Part shown: piece by piece, positions 1 to 7,975 of the stretch | How positions within the stretch are numbered: position 1 is the stretch's first letter | Layout: every line of letters starts with the position of its first letter | From: Chloroflexota bacterium | Lineage (GTDB): Bacteria > Chloroflexota > Anaerolineae > Anaerolineales > Anaerolineaceae | Assembly: GCA_012729755.1 (NCBI GenBank) | Contig: JAAYCN010000035.1 | Span: 1 to 64,000 of the forward strand | Length of the DNA stretch: 64,000 nucleotides | Reading direction: 5' to 3' | The notes under the pieces: generated by a model | Told to the model about the DNA's origin: nothing | The model's database searches: none | What the model saw: only the letters and a program-made list of their open reading frames with translations | Program-made: the position numbers and the translations under genes

Positions 1-183
1 ACATCTTCCTGCAAAATAGTTTATGGATGCTTTTCAAAAGTATATCACTACGAACAAACAACCTCATCAATAGAGGCATCATTTTCTTTTCTGTTCAGGT
101 TATATCCTAAACCCACATCCCTTGCCCCGCCTGTCAATTCCTGCCTGTCAATTCCACATTTTCCCTCCCCCCACGATTCATGA

Positions 184-189
184 TATTAT
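184..189 (+). promoter_or_regulatory. -10 box giving a possibly leaderless transcript
   Basis: TATTAT lies six bases before the ATG at 196, where transcription would begin at or next to the start codon. There is no Shine-Dalgarno sequence before this ATG. No convincing -35 was found. The rest of bases 1-195 shows no gene or structure. An alternative start at 223 has a weak GAAAGG upstream, so the leaderless reading is an inference. Confidence 0.4.
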
Positions 190-195
190 CCAAAC

Positions 196-1500
196 ATGTA
201 TCTGAAAGGCAGCCGTCTCTCGATGAACAGGAAACGCCGGCGGGGGAACCCCCTGCTGATCGGCTTTTTATTGCTGATGATCGCCCTGTTTGCCTATGCC
301 AACATCTTTGTGGTTCCCAAAATACCGCCTCCTTTCGTGCCCACGCCCACCATCACCCGCTCCCCCGAATCCTACCAGCAGGAAGCCGAACAGCTTTCCG
401 CCGAAGGCAAATTCCTGGCCGCGATCGATGCCTATCAGGCCGCCATCAACGTCAACCCCACTAACATCCAAAACTACCTGCATATCGCTCGCCTCCAGAT
501 CCAGACCCGTGATTACGAGCGCGCGCAGATTAATTGCGAAAACGCCATACTGCTCGATAATCAAATTGCCGATGCTTATGCGCTGCTGGGTTGGGCGAAA
601 GCCTTCCAAAAAGATTATCTGGCCGGTGAACAGGACGTGAAACGCGCCATCGAGCTCGATCCCAACAGCGCCTTAGCCCATTCCATTTACGCTCACATAC
701 TCGGGTTGCGCCTTGAGGCTGGCATCACTGATATGAACACTCAAGACCAGGCCATTGAACAATCCCGCATGGCCATCGCCCTCAATTCCAACCTGCTCGA
801 AGCGCATTGGGCACGTGGTTACATCCTCGAGCTCACCGCCAACTATCCCGAAGCCGCCTCCGAATTTGAGCAGGCGATCGCCATCAACCCTAACATTTCC
901 AACCTCCACATGGCGCTCGGCCGCAATTATTTCACTCTCGGCCGGGACGATGAAGCGATCTTTGAGTTCAGTCGCGCCTTCGCCCTCGACCCCACCGACC
1001 CAACTCCCAACTATTTCATCTCCCGGGTTTGGGCGAATGGCGGTGAGTTTGCCAAAGCCGCCCAATATGCCGAAGCAGCCGTTCGCCTCGACCCTGCCGA
1101 CCCCTATCTGCAGGCCCAACTGGGCACGATGTACTTTCGCCAGGGTCTCTATAACCAGGCCCTGCCCTTCCTGGAATTAGCTGTCATCGGCGGCGTAGAT
1201 CCCAGCGGCGTCAGCGTAGCTCCCATACCTCTCGCCTACGGCAACAGTTCCATCGAAATTTACAGCCGCTATGGCATTGCCATGGCACGCATTAACCGCT
1301 GTGCCGAAGCTAATGCTCTTGCCCAGATGATGCTCGAAGGCATCGCCGATGATGCTAACGGCGTCTACAACGCCAACGAGATCCTCAAGATCTGTCAGGA
1401 AAACCTGACCAACCCGCCGACGCCGACACTCGCGCCAACCGCCACGCCGATAACCGGGCCAACTTCCACACCCGAACCCAGCGCGACGCCGCAGTCATAG
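196..1500 (+). CDS. Membrane-anchored TPR repeat protein (first of a tandem pair)
   Basis: Function is unknown beyond a likely protein-protein scaffold role outside the membrane. A basic N-terminus (KRRRGNP) precedes one hydrophobic segment at about residues 20-40, then a Pro/Thr-rich stretch (PTPTITRSP). Tetratricopeptide units follow to about residue 330, seen as repeated A-x-x-x-Y-x-x-A-I-x-x-x-P patterns such as AIDAYQAAINVNP and AASEFEQAIAINP. The tail is low-complexity Pro/Thr/Ala (TPTLAPTATP). The next gene, a paralogue with the same layout, starts two bases after the stop, so the two are probably co-transcribed. Start choice: ATG 196 could be leaderless; ATG 223 has a weak GAAAGG upstream. 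TPR family is clear, specific role is not. Confidence 0.8.
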   Translation: MYLKGSRLSMNRKRRRGNPLLIGFLLLMIALFAYANIFVVPKIPPPFVPTPTITRSPESYQQEAEQLSAEGKFLAAIDAYQAAINVNPTNIQNYLHIARLQIQTRDYERAQINCENAILLDNQIADAYALLGWAKAFQKDYLAGEQDVKRAIELDPNSALAHSIYAHILGLRLEAGITDMNTQDQAIEQSRMAIALNSNLLEAHWARGYILELTANYPEAASEFEQAIAINPNISNLHMALGRNYFTLGRDDEAIFEFSRAFALDPTDPTPNYFISRVWANGGEFAKAAQYAEAAVRLDPADPYLQAQLGTMYFRQGLYNQALPFLELAVIGGVDPSGVSVAPIPLAYGNSSIEIYSRYGIAMARINRCAEANALAQMMLEGIADDANGVYNANEILKICQENLTNPPTPTLAPTATPITGPTSTPEPSATPQS

Positions 1501-1502
1501 CC

Positions 1503-2918
1503 ATGTACATCGAAGAACGCAAAAATTTGTTCCGCAAAGGACGGCGAGGTTCCAATCCTTATATTGTCATGGTGCTGTTGCTCCTGATTGTTGGCTTTGT
1601 GGCTGTCCTGAGAGCCTACGGCCGCGGCGAAATCTGGCCGCCTTTCATTCCAACCCCCACCCCGACCCGCACGATCAACTCCTACCGCATTGAAGGCGAT
1701 ACTCATTTCAAAGCCGGCAACCTCGAAAAAGCAATCGATGCTTACAAACAAGCCGTTTTGCTCGAGCCAGACGATGTCGACATCCGCATCGAACTGGCTA
1801 AAATCCAGGTCTATTCTTCCGCCTCGCTGACCACCGACCAATCCCGCCGCGACCGGCTTAACGAGGCTCTTGAGGTCATCGATCAGGCCAAAGCCATCGC
1901 TCCAAACAACTCCAACGTTCTCGCCACCCGCGCCTTCGTCCTCGACTGGAACGGCAACACCGTGCTCTACCCTGACCGCTACAAAGAATTTCAAGACCAG
2001 GCCGAACAGGAAGCCCTGATCGCCCTTCAGCAGGACACGCGTAATGTTTACGCCATGATCTACTATGCCGAAGTGCTGACCTACCAATTCAAATGGACGC
2101 AGGCAGCTGAGTACTTGTTGCAGGCAAAAGAAATGGGCTACCAGCTGATGGACTACCACCGTGTCTTGGGTTCGCTTTATGAACATCAGGGCAGCTACCG
2201 CCAAGCCATCGACGAATACATTAAGGCCATCGCCCTCATGCCCAACCTCACCTTTCTTTACAACGACGTCGGCGTCCTTTACCGCCATTACGAAGAATAC
2301 GATACTGCCCTTGAATATTTCGCCAAAGCGGCCAATCTCAATACCCAGCTCGGCATCGACGACCCGATTCCATACATGGCAATTGCCAACACTTATCTGC
2401 GCCGCGGTGATGCCATGGCCGCCTCGCGCAACGCCTATAAAGCGCTCTCAATCAACCCGTACAACGCCGACACCTACGGGCGCGTCGGACGCATCTACTA
2501 CTCAGCCCGTAACTATGAAGGCTCCATCCCCGCTTTGCAGTGCGCGGTCTCAGGCTGCACCGCTGAGGTTTCCTGCGAAGCGCGTGAAGAAGACCCCTGC
2601 ATCCAGAACATCCCTCTGCAGAAATTGCCGCTGTCAGATACAACTGTCGCCTACTATCTCACCTACGGTTCTGTTTTAGCTGGCCTGCACCGTCCCGGGG
2701 ATGATTATTGTGCCCGAGCCGCCCAGGTTTTCTCTGAGATTCGCGCCATTTATTCCCACGTCCCCGAATACATGAACATCGTCGATAAATCAGAGCTCAT
2801 CTGCGCTAGCGATACCGCCCCTCTGCCTACGTCAGTTCCTACCGAGTCTCCCGATAGCGTTCCGCCCACCGAAGTGCCCCTGGTCATTCCCACTCCCACT
2901 CCGACTCCCACGAATTGA
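1503..2918 (+). CDS. Membrane-anchored TPR repeat protein (second of a tandem pair)
   Basis: It has the same architecture as the gene before it: a short basic cytoplasmic end (RKGRRGSNP), one transmembrane helix at about residues 19-40, a Pro/Thr linker (FIPTPTPTRT), TPR units through about residue 340, and a Pro/Thr tail ending TPTPTPTN. Unlike its partner, it has a Cys-rich patch at about residues 345-365 (CAVSGC, EVSCEAREEDPC), which may form disulfides outside the cell. It starts two bases after the upstream stop, indicating translational coupling. The pair looks like an old tandem duplication. The role is probably assembly of a surface or envelope complex, but nothing in the sequence names the partner. 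Confidence 0.8.
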   Translation: MYIEERKNLFRKGRRGSNPYIVMVLLLLIVGFVAVLRAYGRGEIWPPFIPTPTPTRTINSYRIEGDTHFKAGNLEKAIDAYKQAVLLEPDDVDIRIELAKIQVYSSASLTTDQSRRDRLNEALEVIDQAKAIAPNNSNVLATRAFVLDWNGNTVLYPDRYKEFQDQAEQEALIALQQDTRNVYAMIYYAEVLTYQFKWTQAAEYLLQAKEMGYQLMDYHRVLGSLYEHQGSYRQAIDEYIKAIALMPNLTFLYNDVGVLYRHYEEYDTALEYFAKAANLNTQLGIDDPIPYMAIANTYLRRGDAMAASRNAYKALSINPYNADTYGRVGRIYYSARNYEGSIPALQCAVSGCTAEVSCEAREEDPCIQNIPLQKLPLSDTTVAYYLTYGSVLAGLHRPGDDYCARAAQVFSEIRAIYSHVPEYMNIVDKSELICASDTAPLPTSVPTESPDSVPPTEVPLVIPTPTPTPTN

Positions 2919-2978
2919 CCCTCGGCAACACGCCAGAGTTTCTAATGTAAATGAAATATTAGAAGTCTGACTTTTCTC

Positions 2979-3007
2979 TTGACTCCTGCCATTTCACGTC
3001 GTATCAT
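2979..3007 (+). promoter_or_regulatory. groESL promoter
   Basis: TTGACT, a 17-base spacer and TATCAT form a good vegetative promoter. The predicted transcription start, near 3014, falls right at the CIRCE operator, so HrcA bound there would block initiation. Confidence 0.8.
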
Positions 3008-3016
3008 AGAACAAGA

Positions 3017-3043
3017 TTAGCACTCTATCAAGTAGAGTGCTAA
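3017..3043 (+). promoter_or_regulatory. CIRCE operator (HrcA binding site) of groESL
   Basis: TTAGCACTC, nine bases, then GAGTGCTAA: a perfect match to the CIRCE consensus, the target of the HrcA repressor. The hrcA gene in this window (32358) carries its own CIRCE, so the GroE and DnaK operons form one regulon. Confidence 0.97.
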
Positions 3044-3074
3044 CCAATTAGAAAATCAAAATTCGGAGGAATAC

Positions 3075-3365
3075 ATGACCATCTCAATGAAACCGTTAGG
3101 ATCCAGACTCGTCGTCGAACCCATCGAGCAGGAAGAAGTCACCGCTGGTGGCATCGTTTTGCCCGAAACCGCCAAAGAAAAACCCCAGAAGGGCACCGTT
3201 TTAGCGGCCGGCCCCGGTGATCGCAACGACAAAGGCGAGCGCATCGCCATGGACGTCAAAGTTGGCGATACCGTTCTGTTCGCTAAATACTCAGGCACCG
3301 AGATCAAATACGACGGCAAGAAGTTGCTCATCCTGCGTGAGAGCGATATTCTCGCTATCCTCTAA
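3075..3365 (+). CDS. groS: Co-chaperonin GroES
   Basis: This is the 10-kDa lid of the GroEL chaperonin, forming a heptameric cap over the folding chamber. The 94-96 residues are normal for the family. The N-terminal beta strand ([11 protein letters not shown]), the mobile loop ([21 protein letters not shown]) and the conserved VAAGPG-like turn (VLAAGPGDR) are present. A GGAGGA Shine-Dalgarno lies before the ATG at 3075; an in-frame ATG two codons-plus later (MTISMKP) is a less likely start. It is followed after 31 bases by groEL and is under CIRCE/HrcA control. Confidence 0.97.
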   Translation: MTISMKPLGSRLVVEPIEQEEVTAGGIVLPETAKEKPQKGTVLAAGPGDRNDKGERIAMDVKVGDTVLFAKYSGTEIKYDGKKLLILRESDILAIL

Positions 3366-3396
3366 TTCTTGACACTACCCATTTAAGGAGATAAAT

Positions 3397-5034
3397 ATGG
3401 CAAAACAATTAGTTTTCGGAGATGAAGCTCGCCGCTATTTAAAGAGCGGTGTGGACGCGGTCGCAAACGCCGTCGCCACCACCCTTGGCCCCAAAGGCCG
3501 CAACGTCGCGCTCGATCGCAAGTTTGGTTCCCCCACCATCACCCATGATGGCGTGACCGTCGCCAAGGAAATCGAGTTAGAAGACCCCTATGAGAACATG
3601 GGAGCCCAGCTGCTCAAAGAAGCCGCCACCAAGACCAATGATATCGCCGGTGATGGCACCACCACTTCAACAGTTCTCGCCCACGCGATCGTCAGCGAAG
3701 GCCTCAAGAACCTGGCCGCTGGCGCCAACCCGATGCTGCTCAAACGCGGTATCGAAGCTGCCTCCAAGGCAGTCGCCGAAGCCCTCCACAAACAGGCTAT
3801 CGACATCACCACCAAAGAAGAAATCGCTTCTGTTGCCACTATTTCCGCCCAGGACGAACAGATTGGCAAACTGATCGCCGACGTCATGGATAAAGTTGGC
3901 AAAGACGGCGTCATCACCGTTGAAGAATCCAAGGGTCTCGAGTTCGAAACCGAATATGTCGAAGGTATGCAATTCGACCGCGGTTACATCAGCCCCTACT
4001 TCGTGACCGATACCGAGCACATGCAGGCTTCCATCGAAGATCCATACATTCTCGTTTACGACAAGAAGATTTCCGCCGCCGCCGATATCGTGCCCCTGCT
4101 CGAAAAACTCGTCCAGGTCGGCAAGCGCGAAATGCTCATCATCGCCGAAGACATCGACGGTGAAGCTCTGGCCACGCTCGTTCTCAACAAACTGCGCGGC
4201 ATGCTCAATGTCGTCGCTGTCAAAGCCCCCGGGTTTGGCGATCGCCGCAAGGCTATGCTCCAGGATATCGCTATCCTCACCGGCGCCACTGTGATCTCTG
4301 AAGAGACTGGCCGCAAGCTCGAAACCACCACCATCGAAGACCTCGGCCGTGCCGAAAAAGTCACCAGCGACAAAGACAATACCACTATCGTCGGCGGTAA
4401 GGGTGATTCGCTGGCCATCAAAGGCCGCATTGAGCAGATCCGTGTTGAAATCGACAACACCACCAGCGATTATGACCGCGAAAAGCTCCAGGAACGCCTG
4501 GCCAAGCTCTCCGGCGGCGTTGCTATCATTCGCGTTGGCGCTGCGACCGAAACCGAACTCAAAGAAAAGAAACACCGCGTCGAAGACGCCCTCTCAGCTA
4601 CCCGCGCGGCGGTTGAAGAAGGTATCGTTCCAGGTGGCGGTGTCGCTCTCGTCAATGCTATTCCCGCCTTGGCCAACCTCAAGCTCGACGCAGAAGATGC
4701 CCAGATCGGCATCAATATCGTCCGCAATGCCCTGGCTGTTCCGATGCGCAAGATCGTCGAAAACGCCGGCAAAGACGGCTCCGTGATTGTCGAAACCGTT
4801 CGCCAGAAGCAAGCCACCGATGGTAACAAGCACATTGGTTTCAACGTGCTGACCGAAGAATACGGCGACATGGTCAAATTGGGTGTTATCGATCCCGCCA
4901 AGGTAACCCGCGGCGCGCTCGAAAACGCGGCTTCCATTGCAGCGATGATCCTGACCACCGAAGCGCTGGTCACCGACATCCCCAGCAAGGAACCTCCCGC
5001 CCCTGCGATGCCTCCGGGAGGCATGGGCTACTAA
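3397..5034 (+). CDS. groL: Chaperonin GroEL (60 kDa)
   Basis: This is the ATP-dependent folding chaperonin, acting as a double seven-membered ring in the cytoplasm with GroES. Its 545 residues match the family. Visible hallmarks include the ATP-site motif [10 protein letters not shown], the GDGTTT nucleotide motif near residue 86, the [12 protein letters not shown] signature near residue 405, and the flexible Gly/Met-rich tail PPGGMGY. AAGGAG precedes the start. It is the last gene of the CIRCE-controlled operon and is followed by a clear terminator. Nothing is unusual about it. Confidence 0.98.
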   Translation: MAKQLVFGDEARRYLKSGVDAVANAVATTLGPKGRNVALDRKFGSPTITHDGVTVAKEIELEDPYENMGAQLLKEAATKTNDIAGDGTTTSTVLAHAIVSEGLKNLAAGANPMLLKRGIEAASKAVAEALHKQAIDITTKEEIASVATISAQDEQIGKLIADVMDKVGKDGVITVEESKGLEFETEYVEGMQFDRGYISPYFVTDTEHMQASIEDPYILVYDKKISAAADIVPLLEKLVQVGKREMLIIAEDIDGEALATLVLNKLRGMLNVVAVKAPGFGDRRKAMLQDIAILTGATVISEETGRKLETTTIEDLGRAEKVTSDKDNTTIVGGKGDSLAIKGRIEQIRVEIDNTTSDYDREKLQERLAKLSGGVAIIRVGAATETELKEKKHRVEDALSATRAAVEEGIVPGGGVALVNAIPALANLKLDAEDAQIGINIVRNALAVPMRKIVENAGKDGSVIVETVRQKQATDGNKHIGFNVLTEEYGDMVKLGVIDPAKVTRGALENAASIAAMILTTEALVTDIPSKEPPAPAMPPGGMGY

Positions 5035-5057
5035 ACCCAATCTTAACCAATCTGATG

Positions 5058-5089
5058 AACCTGACCCGAGTTTCGGGTCAGGTTTTTTT
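5058..5089 (+). terminator. Rho-independent terminator of groESL
   Basis: AACCTGACCCGA and TCGGGTCAGGTT form a 12-bp stem around a three-base loop, followed directly by a run of T. A diverged copy of this region lies about 370 bases downstream (near 5432-5476) but has lost the stem. Confidence 0.95.
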
Positions 5090-5262
5090 AACCACAAAGC
5101 AGCTCCCGGTGAGCAGGATAAAGTCCGTCGTCCTTTTTACAGGATCTCCACAGAAATGTATCAGGCAGGTCGGGCGGAACCCGACAAATCAGATAACATG
5201 ATTGACTGGAAGCGGGTTCAACGAGAAACAAGTATGAGGTTGATCAAGCGAAGTCTCCATAA

Positions 5263-5438
5263 AGCTTCCCCGGGGGAAGCTGGCGAGCGAAGCGAGACTG
5301 AAAAAGGTGGTTCGATGTGCTTTGTTGAAATCTGTCGTTTGTTTGCGCTCCAAGAGATGTAGGTTGGGTGTGGCCACCCAACCTTACAAAGTGCGTGTCA
5401 TGTAAGTCGGGTGCAACCCAACGAAACTAGTCTCAACC
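5263..5438 (+). repeat. Composite dispersed repeat, copy 1
   Basis: The core GGGGAAGCTGGCGAGCG...GGTGGTTCGATGT is followed by a GCTCCA block, a near-perfect hairpin GGTTGGGTG/CACCCAACC (5362-5383) and GTAAGTCGGGTGCAACCCAAC. The same modules in the same order occur at 43790-43985. It resembles REP/MITE-type intergenic repeats, with no coding capacity. Confidence 0.7.
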
Positions 5439-5588
5439 AGGCCGATCAACCTGACCTAAAACTTAGACTGGTTTTTCCACCACCAACCCCGCCCCAGAAA
5501 TCAAAATAAAGTCCGTCGCTTTTTATAAAATCACCAAAACAAAACTGCCAAAACTCCCCAATTCAACGCCACTGAACCAATTCAGTGA

Positions 5589-5594
5589 TACTAT
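5589..5594 (+). promoter_or_regulatory. -10 box close to a start codon
   Basis: TACTAT ends eight bases before the ATG at 5603, and no Shine-Dalgarno sequence is present. This fits a leaderless or nearly leaderless transcript for the EamA gene. No good -35 was found. Confidence 0.4.
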
Positions 5595-5602
5595 TGCACA
5601 CT

Positions 5603-6496
5603 ATGTTTGCTTCCCACCTCGGCGAATTTGCCGCCCTGCTCACCGCCATCGTCTGGGTCATCTCCGGCATCTTCTTCGAACGCGCCGGCAAGCACACCAG
5701 TTCTCTCGCTGTTACTTTCATCCGTATGATCTTCGCCTTGCTGCAGGTCGGCCTCATCCTTTGGGTGACCCGCGGCAGTCCTTTCCCAACCGACGCCTCG
5801 CCCGGCACGTGGCTTTGGCTCTCCCTCTCCGGTCTGGTTGGTTTTGTGATCGGCGACATCTTCCTCTTCGAAGCTTACGTACGCCTCGGCACGCGCCTTG
5901 CGCTGTTGCTGATGAGCTTTTCCCCGGTCATTACCGGCATTCTGAGCTACTTCATCTTCGGCGAAAAGCTCACCTCCCTGTCCATGCTTGGCATCGCCCT
6001 GACCCTCACCGGAATCGCGGTAGTGATTCTGACGCGAAGTGAGCGCAAAGCGCTCAAACTGCGGGTCGAACCCTTTGGCGTCCTCTGCGGCGTGCTTGGT
6101 GCGGTTGGTCAATCAGTTGGCACTATCCTTAGCAAGCAAGGCATCGGCACTTATGACGCTTTCGCCGCCACCCAAATCCGTGTCATCGCCTCCATCGCGG
6201 GGTTTGCGCTGTACTTCGCGATCGGCAGGCACTGGCCAAAACTGACTCAGCTGCTCAAAGACCGCTCCAGCCTCTGGCAGACCGCCACGGGAGCCTTTTT
6301 TGGCACCACGCTCGGCGTCGGGTTCTCGCTTCTGGCCATTCAGCACACCGAAGCCGCCGTGGCTGCCGCCATTATGTCAATCATGCCCGTGCTGGTCATT
6401 CCCATCAACTGGCTGGTGTTAAAAGAAAAAATCCGTTTGATCGAAATCATCGGCGCTGTGATTACTGTGCTCGGCGTGATCCTGCTCTATGCATAA
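5603..6496 (+). CDS. EamA/DMT-superfamily membrane transporter
   Basis: A predicted ten-helix inner-membrane protein made of two EamA repeats (about residues 1-140 and 150-295), typical of drug/metabolite or amino-acid exporters. The repeat ends are visible as SYFIFGEKLTSLSMLGIALTLTG and INWLVLKEKIRLIEIIGAVITVLG, the usual family signature. About 297 residues is the normal length. The ORF track begins at a GTG at 5585 that overlaps a -10 box; ATG 5603 (MFASHLGE) is the better start. It stands alone between the repeat region and a lipoprotein gene, so the substrate cannot be inferred. Confidence 0.85.
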   Translation: MFASHLGEFAALLTAIVWVISGIFFERAGKHTSSLAVTFIRMIFALLQVGLILWVTRGSPFPTDASPGTWLWLSLSGLVGFVIGDIFLFEAYVRLGTRLALLLMSFSPVITGILSYFIFGEKLTSLSMLGIALTLTGIAVVILTRSERKALKLRVEPFGVLCGVLGAVGQSVGTILSKQGIGTYDAFAATQIRVIASIAGFALYFAIGRHWPKLTQLLKDRSSLWQTATGAFFGTTLGVGFSLLAIQHTEAAVAAAIMSIMPVLVIPINWLVLKEKIRLIEIIGAVITVLGVILLYA

Positions 6497-6545
6497 TCTT
6501 TACGAACTCCCTGAAATAATCATTAAACGTGAGTGCCAACCTATG

Positions 6546-6551
6546 TATAAT
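6546..6551 (+). promoter_or_regulatory. -10 box of the lipoprotein-fhs operon
   Basis: A perfect TATAAT 40 bases before the ATG at 6592. The predicted leader is about 33 nt. The -35 is not clear. Confidence 0.45.
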
Positions 6552-6591
6552 TAACCTTACGCGCCTGTCCAATCACAGTGCGTAAGCTCAT

Positions 6592-7965
6592 ATGAAACGA
6601 TTGAAACTGACTTTCTCTGCATTGCTAATCCTGCTGCTCGCGCTCAGCGCGGCACTGTCAGCCTGCGCGCAAGCTGGCTTGCCAGCCGAGGCCAGGGCAA
6701 CTGCCACGCCCCTGCCTGCCGTCACCCCAACCCCCGCTGAGACTGAGCTCGCCACGCCCTTCCATCCCACTGCCATTCCCAACCTGGCTGGCAATCCGAT
6801 ACAGGTCAGCGAACTGCAATATTTTCAGCAGGGAACACGCCTCACCGTGATCGCCAAGCTGATTAACACGCTCGAAAAGACCGCCGTTAGGGATGTGCAG
6901 CTTGAGATCCTCGCCCTTGACGATACCGGCGCTCGCATCGCCCAGGCATTTGATGAGATCAAATTCATCTTCGCCGGCGAGACCACCGGCGTGGTCAGAG
7001 TCTTCGACTTACAGGCAGATGTTTACGCTGAAAAAACAGAAGTGCGCATCAATAGCGGTTACATCGACCAAAACAATACCTATGCGCAGCCATTTGCTTT
7101 CAAAATCCCGACCTTCTTCGGAGGTGACGAGCCGCCCGTAATGACTGGTTGGCTTCATAACACCCATACGGTCACCTACACTGAGGTCGCCCTCAACGCG
7201 ATCGCCTATAACAGCCGCGGCGAGATCATCGGCGGCGGCCGAACCTCCATCGAGTTTGTTCCGGGCACAGACCGCGTTGGGGTCAGCGTGCCCTCCAACT
7301 TCATTGGCCAACCTGCGTTAATCGAACTCTATGCCTGGCTCGGGCCTCATTCCGCGGCCTTACAGTCTGGCTCCTGGTGGAACGCTGTGAAGGTGAAAGA
7401 CTGGAATTTTCTGATTACTTCCGTCAATCAGGTCGCTGGCGGAGCCCTGCTAAGCAACAGCACAGACCAGACCCTGCGAAAAACCTGGTACATTTTGACT
7501 GTCTACGATTCCAATGGTCAGGTCAACCTCGTTAATAAAGGCTTTATCGATACTTTATGGCCAGGTGAAAAAATTAACTTTGCCCCGCCGCTGCTTAAAG
7601 CCCCCACAGACTCGACCCCAAGCCATGCTGATCTTCTGGTTGTTCCAGGCGAGTTTGGCCAACCCGCCCTGGCTTATAATCCATTGCGTACGTCTCAAGC
7701 CATCGTTGAGTTCCCCGACAACCAACCACTCGGAAAAGTTACCGTGGTCAACAACCTCAACGCTCCCATCAGCGACGCGGCAGTGATGTGGGTCGCCCGA
7801 AATCGGAATGGCACAGTCGTCGGCAGCGGCTATGCTTCTACCGGAAGGTTGGATGGCACCAGCTCTAAGATCATTGAAGTGCCAGTATGTATCCTGCCGC
7901 CCTATGATGGTTTAATCATATCTGCATCCGTTTTATTGCCGGATGGAGTAAAAATCGGAGAATAA
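6592..7965 (+). CDS. Exported lipoprotein with repeated beta-rich FxLYD-like domains
   Basis: The N-terminus is a lipoprotein signal peptide (hydrophobic core [13 protein letters not shown], lipobox LSAC), with Cys at residue 25. A Pro/Thr linker follows, then three beta-rich segments of about 110-120 residues that resemble FxLYD/DUF3426-type domains (for example [24 protein letters not shown] and [19 protein letters not shown]). No catalytic residues are evident. It ends ten bases before fhs, whose AAGGAG lies in the gap, so the two are co-transcribed although no functional link is obvious. Function unknown; surface location is well supported. Confidence 0.75.
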   Translation: MKRLKLTFSALLILLLALSAALSACAQAGLPAEARATATPLPAVTPTPAETELATPFHPTAIPNLAGNPIQVSELQYFQQGTRLTVIAKLINTLEKTAVRDVQLEILALDDTGARIAQAFDEIKFIFAGETTGVVRVFDLQADVYAEKTEVRINSGYIDQNNTYAQPFAFKIPTFFGGDEPPVMTGWLHNTHTVTYTEVALNAIAYNSRGEIIGGGRTSIEFVPGTDRVGVSVPSNFIGQPALIELYAWLGPHSAALQSGSWWNAVKVKDWNFLITSVNQVAGGALLSNSTDQTLRKTWYILTVYDSNGQVNLVNKGFIDTLWPGEKINFAPPLLKAPTDSTPSHADLLVVPGEFGQPALAYNPLRTSQAIVEFPDNQPLGKVTVVNNLNAPISDAAVMWVARNRNGTVVGSGYASTGRLDGTSSKIIEVPVCILPPYDGLIISASVLLPDGVKIGE

Positions 7966-7975
7966 GGAGTTTTTT

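Larger units (their letters stand above)
5090..5602. other. Gene-free region with repeats and palindromes
   Basis: No credible gene; the ORFs on the track at 5156-5377 are short, lack context and overlap repeat elements. The stretch holds a hairpin GTCGGG/CCCGAC at 5169-5185, a composite dispersed repeat at 5263-5438, and the 13-mer ATAAAGTCCGTCG twice (5118 and 5506) inside two diverged direct copies of the groEL 3-prime flank. Confidence 0.75.

Noticed and set aside
1395-2288. 297-codon minus-strand ORF
   Set aside because: Shadow of the two TPR genes; low-complexity Gly/Val-rich translation typical of antisense frames.
3667-4575. 302-codon minus-strand ORF
   Set aside because: Complete shadow of groEL; the plus-strand protein is unmistakable.
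5156-5377. ORFs of 68 and 62 codons on both strands
   Set aside because: They overlap the REP-like repeats, have no ribosome site or family resemblance, and the reading is explained by repeat composition.
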